The translations under genes and the position numbers were made by a program. From JBDNFP01 sp041689775 (GTDB lineage Bacteria; Bacteroidota; Bacteroidia; Cytophagales; Spirosomataceae): a stretch of DNA of 25,564 nt. The notes beneath the pieces are model-generated. The model ran no database searches and was not told the origin of the DNA. It was given only the letters and a program-made list of their open reading frames with translations. This document shows positions 16,641 to 25,131 of the stretch, in pieces; position 1 is the first letter of the stretch, and the number at the start of each line of letters is the position of its first letter. The stretch lies in the NCBI GenBank assembly GCA_041689775.1, contig JBDNFP010000218.1:1-25564 (forward strand). Direction: 5' to 3'.

Positions 16641-16940
16641 ATGAACGCAACCGAAGAACTAAAATCAAAAGCTGCCGAATTAAAAGCAAGAATAGACAAC
16701 TACAACCCTAACCACAAGGAAGGACCCGTAGCGTCAGCCATAGAGGATTACACCTCCCGTTTACCATCCGATGTATTCCTGTGGGCCGCTTTTGGTTCCA
16801 TTGCGGTATCGGCGGCATTAAAGTTTACCGGCCGCGACAGAGACGCCCAATTTATAGGGCAATGGGCCCCGTCGTTTATGCTGTTGGGTATTTACAACAA
16901 AATAGTCAAAGTAAATGGGTACCAGCGAGATAAGAGGTAA
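16641..16940 (+). CDS. Small conserved-looking membrane protein
   Basis: A 99-aa protein. Residues 1-50 are charged and helical (MNATEELKSKAAELKARIDN), then two short hydrophobic helices (VFLWAAFGSIAVSAALKF at 55-72 and FIGQWAPSFMLLGIYNKIV at 81-99 region minus the tail) with a basic C-terminus (YQRDKR). This looks like a small inner-membrane protein with a cytoplasmic coiled N-terminus, a type common in Cytophagales. Function unknown. It is preceded by a 250-bp intergenic region holding a 6-bp-arm hairpin (16554-16571) and closed by a strong convergent terminator. Confidence 0.75.
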   Translation: MNATEELKSKAAELKARIDNYNPNHKEGPVASAIEDYTSRLPSDVFLWAAFGSIAVSAALKFTGRDRDAQFIGQWAPSFMLLGIYNKIVKVNGYQRDKR

Positions 16941-16965
16941 AGGATTCCACACCCGGAAAGCCATT

Positions 16966-17013
16966 ATAAAAAGCAGAAGGAGGAAGCCGTGGCTTCCTCC
17001 TTCTGCTTTTTAT
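16966..17013. terminator. Bidirectional terminator, 23-bp perfect stem
   Basis: Two 23-nt arms (16966-16988 and 16991-17013) are exact inverted copies, with core GCAGAAGGAGGAAGCC, flanked by A-run and T-run on opposite sides. It lies between convergent genes ending at 16940 and 17030 and can stop transcription from both sides. Confidence 0.9.
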
Positions 17014-17029
17014 ACCCAATAAGAACGGC

Positions 17030-17923
17030 TTATCGCCAGCTCAAACTTACCGTCTTTTCAGCGTCTTTGGTATTCCCGGCGAAGGCATGGAGCGTCAAAC
17101 TCACCCCTTCCTTCCTGAACTTACCCGAAATCCAGCCAACCGGCTCAGTATCCGAAAAATTATAACCAATAGCGGGTTGGTTGATCAAATGTATTCCTTC
17201 AAAAGTATCGTATCGGTATTGGTGCGAATGCCCGTAAAACACCGCCTTTACTTTTTGATGCGGCCGGATGATCGAAAATAGCTGATCAAAATCCAGCAGT
17301 GCACCATCCCTCTCAAACGGCGGATGGTGCACAAACAGTACGGTGGGCTTGTTATCTGATTTTTGGAGAAATTCCCCGAGCCACGTGCGCTGACCTTGCC
17401 CAAGATATCCAGGTGTTTTATTCACAAACATCAGAGAATCGAGCAAAACAAAACGGGTAGTGGGTTGCTCAATGACGGCAACCCGCTTTTCTTTTACCGC
17501 TTGGGCCTCCCCCGGGCTCGAAAATATTTCCTGAATATTCTCCCGGTGGTCGTGGTTGCCCAACGTCATATAAATCGGCTTTTTCTCAGCAATCGGGGAC
17601 AAGAGACTTTTAACTTGCCCGTAATCTCCCTTTTCACCCGTCAGCCGGGCCACATCACCGTTGATCAACACCGCATCCGGATTGGCTTTCAGTACCTGAG
17701 GGACTACTTGCTGTAAATTTTTGTGGGGGAAAAAACCCCGGTAGGTATTCTGCATATCTTCGGCCACGTGGGTATCCGAAAGCAGAGCCAAATAGGTTTC
17801 ATCGGTCCTACTTTGGCCCAGCACGGAAGTCATACCTAACCCATAGGCGGTCATCAGTCCGGCAGCTTGGGCGGATGATTTGAGAAAAGAGCGACGGTTT
17901 TGCTTGTAAAAAATTTGGGGCAT
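17030..17923 (-). CDS. Calcineurin-like metallophosphoesterase with Tat signal
   Basis: A 297-aa hydrolase of the two-metal phosphoesterase fold. Residues 10-15 (RRSFLK) plus the hydrophobic stretch to about 35 form a twin-arginine signal, so it acts in the periplasm. All metal-binding blocks are present: D50-x-H52 (SDTHVAE), GD at 89-90 (INGDVA), GNHD at 122-125, HH at 199-200 (FVHHPPF) and GHSH at 231-234. Substrate unknown; relatives include cyclic nucleotide and phospholipid phosphodiesterases. The short blocks and overall length match the small 3',5'-cyclic-nucleotide/purple-phosphatase-like bacterial group. It is convergent with the upstream small gene and is a single-gene unit with 211 bp before the next minus-strand gene's end. 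Confidence 0.9.
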   Translation of the reverse strand: MPQIFYKQNRRSFLKSSAQAAGLMTAYGLGMTSVLGQSRTDETYLALLSDTHVAEDMQNTYRGFFPHKNLQQVVPQVLKANPDAVLINGDVARLTGEKGDYGQVKSLLSPIAEKKPIYMTLGNHDHRENIQEIFSSPGEAQAVKEKRVAVIEQPTTRFVLLDSLMFVNKTPGYLGQGQRTWLGEFLQKSDNKPTVLFVHHPPFERDGALLDFDQLFSIIRPHQKVKAVFYGHSHQYRYDTFEGIHLINQPAIGYNFSDTEPVGWISGKFRKEGVSLTLHAFAGNTKDAEKTVSLSWR

Positions 17924-18134
17924 GACGGTTTAGGGTTAGGTCAAAGTGATATATAAAGTTTATGAATATTTGGCAAAAGTTACGAACCCAAAACGGAACG
18001 CATAGTACTTTAACGTTATTATTGGGTTAAATAATCAACCCGTAACTCCTACGAGAAGTTGATTCATCGTATTGTTAGTAATCCAAATTTTCGTAGGGGT
18101 ATCTTTTGATAAAAGTACGCAAATAACGCATCAA

Positions 18135-19592
18135 TTACCGCCGCCCTACCGCCACAATAGCCCCACCTATCACCAAGGGAAATAAAGGATCGAGCAAGGT
18201 ACCATCTACCCCAATTAACAGGTTTAGTAAAGCGATGCAAATGCCGCCGATGGTCCACATAACCGTAGTGGCCACCGACCAGGCAGCCATTTGCTGACGC
18301 ACGTCCACAATCCCCATCAAGCGATTGACCACCCAAAATAGACTATCGTTGAAATAACTAAAAAACATGGCGCCAATGGCCGCCGCCTGCGCGGCCAGCA
18401 GCATATTAACGCCCGGAATCTGAGCCAGAATCGGTGCAGAAATGGAGGCGGCGGTAATCATTGCTACCGTTCCCGACCCTTGAATGAGCCGAACAAGGGT
18501 AGCGACTATGAATGGAATCATCACCGGCGAAATGGGTAATCCGGCCACCTGTTCGGCCAGTTGATTTCCGGCCCCACTTTCGCGCACTACCGCACCCAAC
18601 GCCCCGCCCGCCCCGGTTACCATCAATATAATTCCGGCGGATTGCAACCCTTCTTCCAAGCGTCCCAAGGTGGCCGCCCGATCGAGATTTGGCACGAGGG
18701 TATACACGGCTAATAGGGTACTGCACGCCAATGCAATGATAGGATTACCAAAAAAGTACACCACCTGTACGATCGTCTGCTCTTCCATTCCTTCATTTCC
18801 GGGCAGTTTAGCGACCGTAGAAACAATGGCTTTACAAAAAATCAAGAGGATAGGTACCAGAATAGGGAGCAGCGATAACGTAAGGCTCGGTAAGGTTTGG
18901 GCTTCTTTATCCCGCAGATAATTTTCCTGAACTTCTTTGAGGTCCTCTTCGGGGACGATATTTCCGGTAAAATTCGGATATTTTTTACCAAGCCACTGAG
19001 CATACCACACGACTCCGAGCATACAAGGTACTGCCATGCCCAAACCTAATAGTAGCATGGAACCAATATCTACCCCAAAGATGGCTGCCACCCCCAAAGG
19101 ACCGGGCGTAGGTGGAACGGTGGAGTGGGTTACCATGAGTCCACCCGCAAGGGCAATACCTAAGGTCAGCAATGAACGGCCGCTTCGTTTGGCCAGCGCC
19201 TTCGTGACGGGATAAAGGATGATAAAGGCGGAATCCACGAAAATGGGGATACTGACAATATACCCCGTAACGGCCATGGCCCACTCCTCTTTGCGCTGCC
19301 CTAGCCATTTGATCAGACTAAACGCGATCTGTTCGCCGGCGCCGGATACTTCCAGAATTCGGCCCATCATAACGCCAAGGCCGATGACAATACCGATGCT
19401 CCCCAGCGTAGAACCGAACCCCTGCGAAATAACCGACACGGTCTTATCCATGGATAGTCCCCCGATGATACCCGCAATACTTGCCGCAATCAACATGGCA
19501 ATCAGAGCGTGGACTTTGGTGCGCATCACCAGAAATATGAGTACTACTACGGCTACTACCAGCCCAATAATGGGTATCGGGATACTACTCAT
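18135..19592 (-). CDS. gntP: GntP-family sugar-acid:H+ symporter
   Basis: A 485-aa inner-membrane permease with about 12-14 hydrophobic helices across its length. Family marks include the HSTVPPTPGPLGVA loop (about 155-168), the GLGVMMGRILEVSGAG helix end (72-87) and the second-half equivalent GAGGALGAVVRESGAGNQLA. GntP members carry gluconate and related aldonates by proton symport. Its start overlaps the denD stop as ATGA, so the two are translationally coupled. The neighbour DenD suggests that the substrate is D-erythronate or another four-carbon sugar acid; this is inference from context. The specific name gntP is used for the family. Confidence 0.88.
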   Translation of the reverse strand: MSSIPIPIIGLVVAVVVLIFLVMRTKVHALIAMLIAASIAGIIGGLSMDKTVSVISQGFGSTLGSIGIVIGLGVMMGRILEVSGAGEQIAFSLIKWLGQRKEEWAMAVTGYIVSIPIFVDSAFIILYPVTKALAKRSGRSLLTLGIALAGGLMVTHSTVPPTPGPLGVAAIFGVDIGSMLLLGLGMAVPCMLGVVWYAQWLGKKYPNFTGNIVPEEDLKEVQENYLRDKEAQTLPSLTLSLLPILVPILLIFCKAIVSTVAKLPGNEGMEEQTIVQVVYFFGNPIIALACSTLLAVYTLVPNLDRAATLGRLEEGLQSAGIILMVTGAGGALGAVVRESGAGNQLAEQVAGLPISPVMIPFIVATLVRLIQGSGTVAMITAASISAPILAQIPGVNMLLAAQAAAIGAMFFSYFNDSLFWVVNRLMGIVDVRQQMAAWSVATTVMWTIGGICIALLNLLIGVDGTLLDPLFPLVIGGAIVAVGRR

Positions 19593-20545
19593 ACAGATTT
19601 CCGGAGGTCGTTGGTGATAAATTGTTCAATGAAATAATCAAAATTAAGATCTACGTTAAAACCTGCATCAAGCGTCCGGCTGTTATCAATCTTACCCGGC
19701 CAACTACTGACAATACGGCTAATGGCTTCGTTAGGCTCAAACCGAACTTTTGCCAGGGTTTGCTCATCTGAATGACGGAGTAAAGCGTCCAGCATGTCTT
19801 GTATAGTCACCCCAATGCCGGGCAAATTTAGGGTACGCCAATTCCCTAAGTTGGATATGTCAAAGATAGCCGCGTGCAGTAGGTTTTCAATGATCGTATC
19901 CGGACTAGCCAGCCACAAAGGCAAACTCGCCGGAACGGGGCAAATGGCTTCGTCACCCTGCAAAGGTTCGCGGATGATACTGCTCACAAAGGAAGATGCG
20001 GCTTTATTGGGTTTGCCGGGGCGCACACAAATCGTGGGTAAACGCAGTACGAGGCCATCCACGTAGCCTTTCCGTGAGTAGTCATTGACCAATAACTCCC
20101 CCATCGCTTTTTGAGTACCGTAAGAAGACTGCGGAGTAATTACGCTCGTATCATCTACTACTTCGGGTAAAGCTCCCCCGTAGACCGCCAGTGAACTAGA
20201 AAAAATAAAACGGATGGAGGAACTTGACGATCGACAGGCTTCCAATAACCTACGGGTAACGTCAAGATTGATCTGATACCCCAGCTCAAAATCGGATTCG
20301 GCGTGGCTACTGACGATGGCGGCCAAGTGAAATATCAGTTTGGTATTTGCCGAAATCAAAGATTCCGGTTCTCCCGGACCGAATAAGTCTTTTTGAATAC
20401 AACGAACCCGACTATCCTCCGTTGGATTCGTTGGTTGATTGATATCGACCAGAACTAGTTCGGTAAAACCGACGGTACTGTTCGCGAGAGCTTTGGCCAG
20501 TCGCTGCCCCAAAAAACCTCCACCTCCTGTAATAATGATCTGCAT
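19589..20545 (-). CDS. denD: D-erythronate dehydrogenase-like SDR (DenD family)
   Basis: A 318-aa extended short-chain dehydrogenase. The Rossmann motif GGGGFLG is at 7-13 and Asp34 in LVLVDI fits NAD preference. The active-site set is Ser116-118 (FSSSLAVYGG) with Tyr142-x3-Lys146 (SYGTQKAMGE). The stretch VLRLPTICVRPGKPNKAASS, then FVSSIIREPLQGDEA, is characteristic of DenD, which oxidises D-erythronate to 2-oxo-tetronate in acid-sugar catabolism. It leads a two-gene operon with the GntP transporter. The kinase and aldolase that complete the known pathway are not in this window, so the route may be finished elsewhere or the substrate may differ. The start ATG at 20545 gives the usual MQIIITGGGGFLG. 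Confidence 0.88.
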   Translation of the reverse strand: MQIIITGGGGFLGQRLAKALANSTVGFTELVLVDINQPTNPTEDSRVRCIQKDLFGPGEPESLISANTKLIFHLAAIVSSHAESDFELGYQINLDVTRRLLEACRSSSSSIRFIFSSSLAVYGGALPEVVDDTSVITPQSSYGTQKAMGELLVNDYSRKGYVDGLVLRLPTICVRPGKPNKAASSFVSSIIREPLQGDEAICPVPASLPLWLASPDTIIENLLHAAIFDISNLGNWRTLNLPGIGVTIQDMLDALLRHSDEQTLAKVRFEPNEAISRIVSSWPGKIDNSRTLDAGFNVDLNFDYFIEQFITNDLRKSV

Positions 20546-20692
20546 GGTACTTCCCCGTTAAATTATCTCCACTGCTTTTTTACAAAAACCCTTGCGGCAA
20601 GAATCTACTTGCAAACCACACTTCTATTGCCAACGTAAAATTTCAGGACATTTCGCCTGCCTGGGAGGCAACTAACTATAAAATATACTCTA

Positions 20693-20724
20693 TTTGCCAT
20701 TCAAACCCTTTTTTATTATTTTTG
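20693..20724 (+). promoter_or_regulatory. Bacteroidota-type promoter upstream of the GNAT-nitrilase gene
   Basis: TTTG (20693-20696) and TATTTTTG (20717-20724) are separated by exactly 20 nt, a full match to TTTG-N19/20-TAnnTTTG. Transcription should start near 20730, leaving a leader of about 210 nt before the ATG at 20941, unusually long for this window. Confidence 0.65.
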
Positions 20725-20749
20725 TGTAAATTACAAATGCCGTAAACTT

Positions 20750-20812
20750 ATGTTGTCAGCCTCCTTTTTATTCGAATCCTTAGGCATACTCAGCAAGCCT
20801 CACTTCCAGTGA
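20750..20812 (+). CDS. Possible 20-aa leader peptide
   Basis: ATG to TGA encodes MLSASFLFESLGILSKPHFQ in the long leader, about 20 nt after the predicted transcript start. No run of one regulatory amino acid and no clear attenuator follows. It may be chance; it is listed because it is the first complete frame of the leader that is longer than a few codons. Confidence 0.2.
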   Translation: MLSASFLFESLGILSKPHFQ

Positions 20813-20940
20813 TTTTATACTCCCGTACCCCATTTATTACCTAGCACCCAGGTAAGTAACCCTCAGCTGGCACTGATTTTCTATCCGTTATTCTAACTGA
20901 CTACTGATTCTATAACTTAAAACAATCTTTACGATTTTAT

Positions 20941-22503
20941 ATGAAAATACTAACCCGAGAACTCACCAAAGAAGACTATACTGACCTGAAAGCGGCCATG
21001 ATTGAGGCCTACCAGGGAATTGGTGGGCAATATTGGCGCGAAGAGAAAATTGACATTCTGCTAGAAAAATTTCCGGAAGGACAAATTTGCGTAGAAGTAG
21101 ATGATAAGGTGGTGGCCGTGGCACTTTCGATTATTATTACCTACTCAAAATTCGGTGATGAACATACCTACCAGGAAATAACGGGTGATTATACCTTCAA
21201 AACCCATAACCCCAAGGGCGATGTACTCTATGGCATTGAGGTTTTTGTGCATCCCGAATACCGTGACATGCGACTGGGACGCCGGCTCTACGACGCCCGT
21301 AAAGAACTTTGTGAGCGCCTGAACCTGCGTAGTATCGTGGCGGGTGGACGCATCCCGAGTTACAACACCTACGCCCATGAGCTTACCCCCAAGCAATATA
21401 TTGACAAGGTGAAGCGTCGGGAATTGTACGACTCTACCCTTTCGTTCCAGCTAGCCAATGATTTCCACGTGCGGAAAGTACTAAACAACTACCTGCCCGG
21501 GGATACCGAATCTAAGGACTACGCTACCTTACTGGAATGGAATAACATCTACCATCAACCCGGCAAACGCACTACTCCCTCTGACTCCATCATCCGCATT
21601 GGCGTGGTACAATGGCAGATGCGGCTTTTCAAAGACGTAGAGGAGTTTTATGATCAGGTCGAGTTTTTTGTCGACGCCGTGAGCTCCTACAAGGCCGACT
21701 TTATTCTATTCCCCGAGTTCTTTAACATGCCTCTCTTGGCTCAGTTTAACGATATGCCCGAGCCCCAGGCCATCCGAAAACTGGCTGATTTTACGGGAGT
21801 GGTCAGAAAAAAGATGCAAGAGTTTGCCATTTCTTACAATGTAAACATCGTGGGAGGAAGTATGCCACTCGTTGAGGATGAACGACTTTACAACGCAGCC
21901 TATCTATACCGGCGCGACGGCAGTAGTGAAGAGTACCGCAAGACGCACATCACTCCCAACGAATCGCGCCACTATGGTATGGTTGGCGGGGATGAAATCA
22001 GAGTATTTGACACCGACTGCGGTAAGATCGGAATCGCCATTTGTTATGATGTAGAGTTCCCGGAGCAAAGCCGTATCCTCGCCAAACAAGGTATGGAGAT
22101 CCTATTTGTGCCCTTTCTGACGGATACCCAGAATGGCTACATGCGCGTACGCAATTGCGCCATGGCCCGCGCCATCGAAAACGAGTGTTACGTGGCCATA
22201 TCAGGCTGCGTGGGTAATCTGCCGCGCGTGGAGAACATGGATATTCACTACGCCCAATCCGCGGTGTTTACTCCCTCGGACTTTCAGTTCCCAACCAACG
22301 CCATCAAGTCAGAAACCACTCCCAATACAGAGATGATGCTGATTGTGGACCTGGATTTACTGCAATTGAAAGAGTTGCACGAGCACGGCTCGGTACAAAC
22401 CATGAAGGATCGCCGGACTGATCTGTACGAAGTGACCCTAAAAAAGCAACCTATGCCGAAGGTAAAGCCAAAAGTTATTATCAGTACCGAAATAGTTGAA
22501 TAG
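20941..22503 (+). CDS. Bifunctional GNAT N-acetyltransferase / carbon-nitrogen hydrolase
   Basis: A 520-aa cytoplasmic fusion. Residues 1 to about 185 are a GNAT domain: IEVFVHPEYRDMRLGRRLYD (99-118) holds the acetyl-CoA-binding strand and loop. Residues about 217-500 are a nitrilase-superfamily amidohydrolase with the full Glu-Lys-Cys triad: Glu259 (LFPEFF), Lys334 (YRKTHITPNE) and Cys368 (AICYDVEFPE). This fused family is widespread in Bacteroidota and Proteobacteria; substrates are not firmly known. One view is that the two activities act on the same amine/amide metabolite. It is monocistronic, behind a leader of about 210 nt, and ends just before a 24-bp hairpin. Confidence 0.93.
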   Translation: MKILTRELTKEDYTDLKAAMIEAYQGIGGQYWREEKIDILLEKFPEGQICVEVDDKVVAVALSIIITYSKFGDEHTYQEITGDYTFKTHNPKGDVLYGIEVFVHPEYRDMRLGRRLYDARKELCERLNLRSIVAGGRIPSYNTYAHELTPKQYIDKVKRRELYDSTLSFQLANDFHVRKVLNNYLPGDTESKDYATLLEWNNIYHQPGKRTTPSDSIIRIGVVQWQMRLFKDVEEFYDQVEFFVDAVSSYKADFILFPEFFNMPLLAQFNDMPEPQAIRKLADFTGVVRKKMQEFAISYNVNIVGGSMPLVEDERLYNAAYLYRRDGSSEEYRKTHITPNESRHYGMVGGDEIRVFDTDCGKIGIAICYDVEFPEQSRILAKQGMEILFVPFLTDTQNGYMRVRNCAMARAIENECYVAISGCVGNLPRVENMDIHYAQSAVFTPSDFQFPTNAIKSETTPNTEMMLIVDLDLLQLKELHEHGSVQTMKDRRTDLYEVTLKKQPMPKVKPKVIISTEIVE

Positions 22504-22861
22504 TGCTGGTTGTTAGCTACTTTATCTAAAAGGGGCGGAAAAACTTCCGCCCCTTTTAGATAAAGTAGTAGCTTGAAAATAGGTCAAGATATGTTGGGAT
22601 ATTTGATTGGAACTTATTTACTCTTTGGGGCCCCAAGGAGGGCCGAGGAATTGATGCTACCGTGCGACAATAGCCGAGCGGCGGGTAAATACAGGCGGGT
22701 ACTGTAAAAATAGGAAACCAACCATGGCAAGTTGTTGTGACGGAAAAACATTCTCGGTCCAGGAAATGAGTACGGTCACGTAATCCCATTTTTCTGATTG
22801 GTTTGATTTTGCTAGAAAAAGCGAACACGTAACCCTGACTACTGTATTCATTTAACTATAT
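22504..22861. other. 358-bp gene-free interval between convergent units
   Basis: After the hairpin at 22517-22568, the remaining bases (about 22570-22861) hold only short minus-strand frames without recognisable protein features. I see no RNA gene or repeat in it. Confidence 0.5.
22517..22568. terminator. Long hairpin, 24-bp perfect stem
   Basis: Arms 22517-22540 and 22545-22568 are exact inverted copies with a 4-nt loop (AAAC) and the core AAGGGGCGGAA/TTCCGCCCCTT. It lies 13 bp after the GNAT-nitrilase stop and faces the convergent cyclase pseudogene, so it is probably a bidirectional terminator. The stem extends well past the GC-rich core. Confidence 0.8.
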
Positions 22862-24801
22862 TCAGATTTCAAAAGCATCTGATCTTATACTAGCCTCTTC
22901 CATCAAGCTTTTAAACCGTTCTTCATCGCATATATTTACAAACAAGGGATTAGTTGAAAGAAACCTATGAGGGAAAAATAATTGCATGGCATATTCTAAA
23001 AGGTCAAGTGCTTTTTCTTTTTCGTCGATCACTGCATAACATTCGGCCAGATGAAACGCAAAGTGACGGTCGTCTTTAGCTTCTTCTTTTAGTTCCTTTG
23101 TTGCCAATAAGTAGGCTTGCTCTTGGTTTCCCTGAAGGCCATATTTAAGGAACATTATCTGTCTGGTATATGCCCAGTCCGGGGCAGCTTTAGCGAGGCT
23201 ATCTATGAGTGGAAATGCATCTTCATTTCTATTGGCCCAACAGTATGCGGATGCAAGCATCCATTGTGTGAGGGGACTTAATGAATCCATGTGGTAAGCC
23301 TTTTCAAAAAAGGGCAAACCTTCCTCAATATTTATATCATGAAAAAAGAACCTTTCATGATATAACTCATCGGGTTTAGCGGATCAATCTCGGTCATCTT
23401 CACTGCCACAGAATAGGTTATTGCACTCTTACCGGCATACAGGTAAGTTTCACTCAATCCAAATAGCGCATCGATATTATCAGGTTCAATTTCCAGTGCA
23501 TGCTTCATAGAGTTGGCAGATTCTTGAAGCCTGCCATTAGTCCAATGTATCCATCCATCAACTACATAACTAAGGGCAGATCTGGGATTTAATTCAAATG
23601 ATTTACTTGCATACTTTTCCGCTTGGGACAAGTATGATTGGTCAAGTTTATCGACAAAACGGAAATAGAAAATATGCCCAAAGCCGAGAAGTTCATATAA
23701 CAAGTCATTTGGCCCTACCAAGTCGAGTCCGTTTTTTAATAGAGTAAGTGCATTCAGTATCGACTCCTTGGTACCACGAAACAATTCGTGCCTAGATTTT
23801 AGATAACAATCATATGCATGTACATTGTTAATTGGCCGATTAGCAATGTGAGCTACCTCTTCCGGGCTCAATTTTACTTTAAGAGAATCAACAATCGAAC
23901 GGGAAATTTTTTCTTGCATATCAAAAATATCGTCCAAGGTCCCGTTATACTTTTCCGACCAAATATATGAATCGTTAACAACATCTATAAATTGGGCAGT
24001 TATCCGAATATTATTACCTTCTTTCCGTACACTCCCTTCAATTATATACCGTACATTCATTTCACCAGTAATCTCTTTTATCTTTTTCTGTGTGCCTTTC
24101 AAAGTCATTATGGAACTCCTGGAAATGACCAATAGTGAATTTATTTTGGGTAAATATGAAATAATTTCTTCTGTTAATCCATCGCTAAAATATTCCTGAT
24201 CGAGGTCGCTACTCATATTAGAAAACAGCAATACAGCAATACTATTCTGTTGGCTATCTTGTAGTATATTTTTAGTTCCTGAGATTGATTTATCCAGCAT
24301 TATTACTTCATATATTTTTATTGATTCTTTGACATTTTTAAGAATCTATTCTCGCACAAATTTTGTTTGAATCATCCCTTTATTCTGAACATTATGATGC
24401 ACAGATTCAGATATATAAATACATCCGGGCTTTGCAATGGATTGTATTCTTGATGCGATATTTACACCATCTCCAAACACATCATCATTTTCGAAAACAA
24501 CTTCTCCAAGGTGGATACTTATTCATAGTTGAAAATCTTTTGCCAAATTACAGTCTACCTGGATTTTTGTTGCGGCATTTACTTCATCAGAAACAGTACT
24601 GAAACTTGCCATCACACCATCACCTAATTCTTTTATCCAACGCCCGTTACATTTTTCAATGATTGGTTTTTGCAACTCTCTATTCTTTTTAAGTATTTCA
24701 AAGACTTTTTGCTCATCATTCCCCATTAGTGCTGTATAACCGACAATGTCGGTAAACATAATAGCGGCAAGTTGGCGGGATTGAGATATCAACACAGGCA
24801 T
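22862..24801 (-). pseudogene. Class III adenylate/guanylate cyclase-TolB-like-TPR protein, broken by two stops and a frameshift
   Basis: The ancestral product had three parts. An N-terminal class III nucleotide cyclase has LAAIMFTDIVGYTALM (metal-binding Asp), KELGDGVMASF (second Asp) and VFGDGVNIASRI. A TolB/FlgO-like domain follows (SIAVLLFSNMSSDLDQEYFS, then DGLTEEII and YIIEGSVRKEG). The rest is TPR-like helical repeats up to EASIRSDAFEI. The frame from 24801 is interrupted by TGA at 24525-24523, where relatives have Arg in the I-x-IHLGEVV stretch, and by TAG at 24348-24346 within RE-stop-ILKNVKES. Both are single-base changes that leave the frame intact. At a run of six A residues (23342-23347, T6 on the coding strand) one base is missing; the frame resumes as HDINIEEGLPFFEKAYHMDS. 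Three independent lesions argue for a true pseudogene. Composition is more AT-rich than the core. Confidence 0.85.
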
Positions 24802-25019
24802 ACTATTTATTTTTTAGTTATTTCTAAACAGAGGTATTTAGCGTAGCGGACGCCCAGTTGCGTTTATACAAATGGGAGTAGCTCCTCAGGTTTGTTCAAT
24901 ATGATAAGTTCTCCAACGGTTTGACGGTCCCAAATAATTTCAATGAAATGTCGTATTTCCCCCGCTTTAATCTCATTCGAGCCAGTCTAGGTTTTACCAT
25001 CCTAATGGATCATTCAGCC

Positions 25020-25036
25020 CCTGGCAGGTTTTTGAA
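25020..25036 (+). repeat. Degenerate half copy of the left-edge palindrome
   Basis: CCTGGCAGGTTTTTGAA differs at one base from CCTGACAGGTTTTTGAA at 3830-3846. The second arm is missing, so it cannot form the hairpin. Confidence 0.5.
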
Positions 25037-25075
25037 TACCAATATCGCTATTCAGACCGTCGACCGATTGCCCTG

Positions 25076-25093
25076 TAAGAGACCACTCTCTTA
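25076..25093. repeat. 7-bp dyad, possible insertion-sequence left end
   Basis: TAAGAGA and TCTCTTA are exact inverted arms around CCAC. It lies 38 bp upstream of the transposase ATG, where the terminal inverted repeat of an IS5-family element would be expected. The right end is outside the window, so this cannot be checked here. Confidence 0.35.
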
Positions 25094-25105
25094 AATAATA
25101 TTTTC

Positions 25106-25113
25106 TAAATTTG
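25106..25113 (+). promoter_or_regulatory. -7 element before the transposase
   Basis: TAAATTTG is a perfect TAnnTTTG, 18 bp before the transposase ATG at 25132. No -33 element is clear. Confidence 0.35.
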
Positions 25114-25131
25114 TTCGTAACAATACTGACT

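Larger units (their letters stand above)
20546..20940. other. 395-bp divergent intergenic region
   Basis: Lies between divergent denD and the GNAT-nitrilase gene. The denD side has a weak TTTG-N21-GGTTTTTG on the minus strand. The other side has a good plus-strand promoter (20693-20724) and a leader of about 210 nt containing a 20-codon open frame. No further gene, tRNA or repeat was seen. Confidence 0.6.
24802..25131. other. 330-bp region between the cyclase pseudogene and the transposase
   Basis: Holds a 17-nt piece (25020-25036) matching one arm and the loop of the 3827-3859 palindrome at 16 of 17 bases, a dyad at 25076-25093 that may mark the insertion-sequence end, and a -7 promoter element at 25106. 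No gene was seen. Confidence 0.5.

Noticed and set aside
18064..19617. Frames in other phases across the GntP gene
   Set aside because: They are Arg/Gly- or Met/Thr-rich shadows of a permease gene that has clear family motifs.
22556..22851. Two overlapping minus-strand frames of 90 and 64 codons
   Set aside because: They overlap each other in different frames, start inside or beside the long hairpin, and show no domain or consistent codon use.
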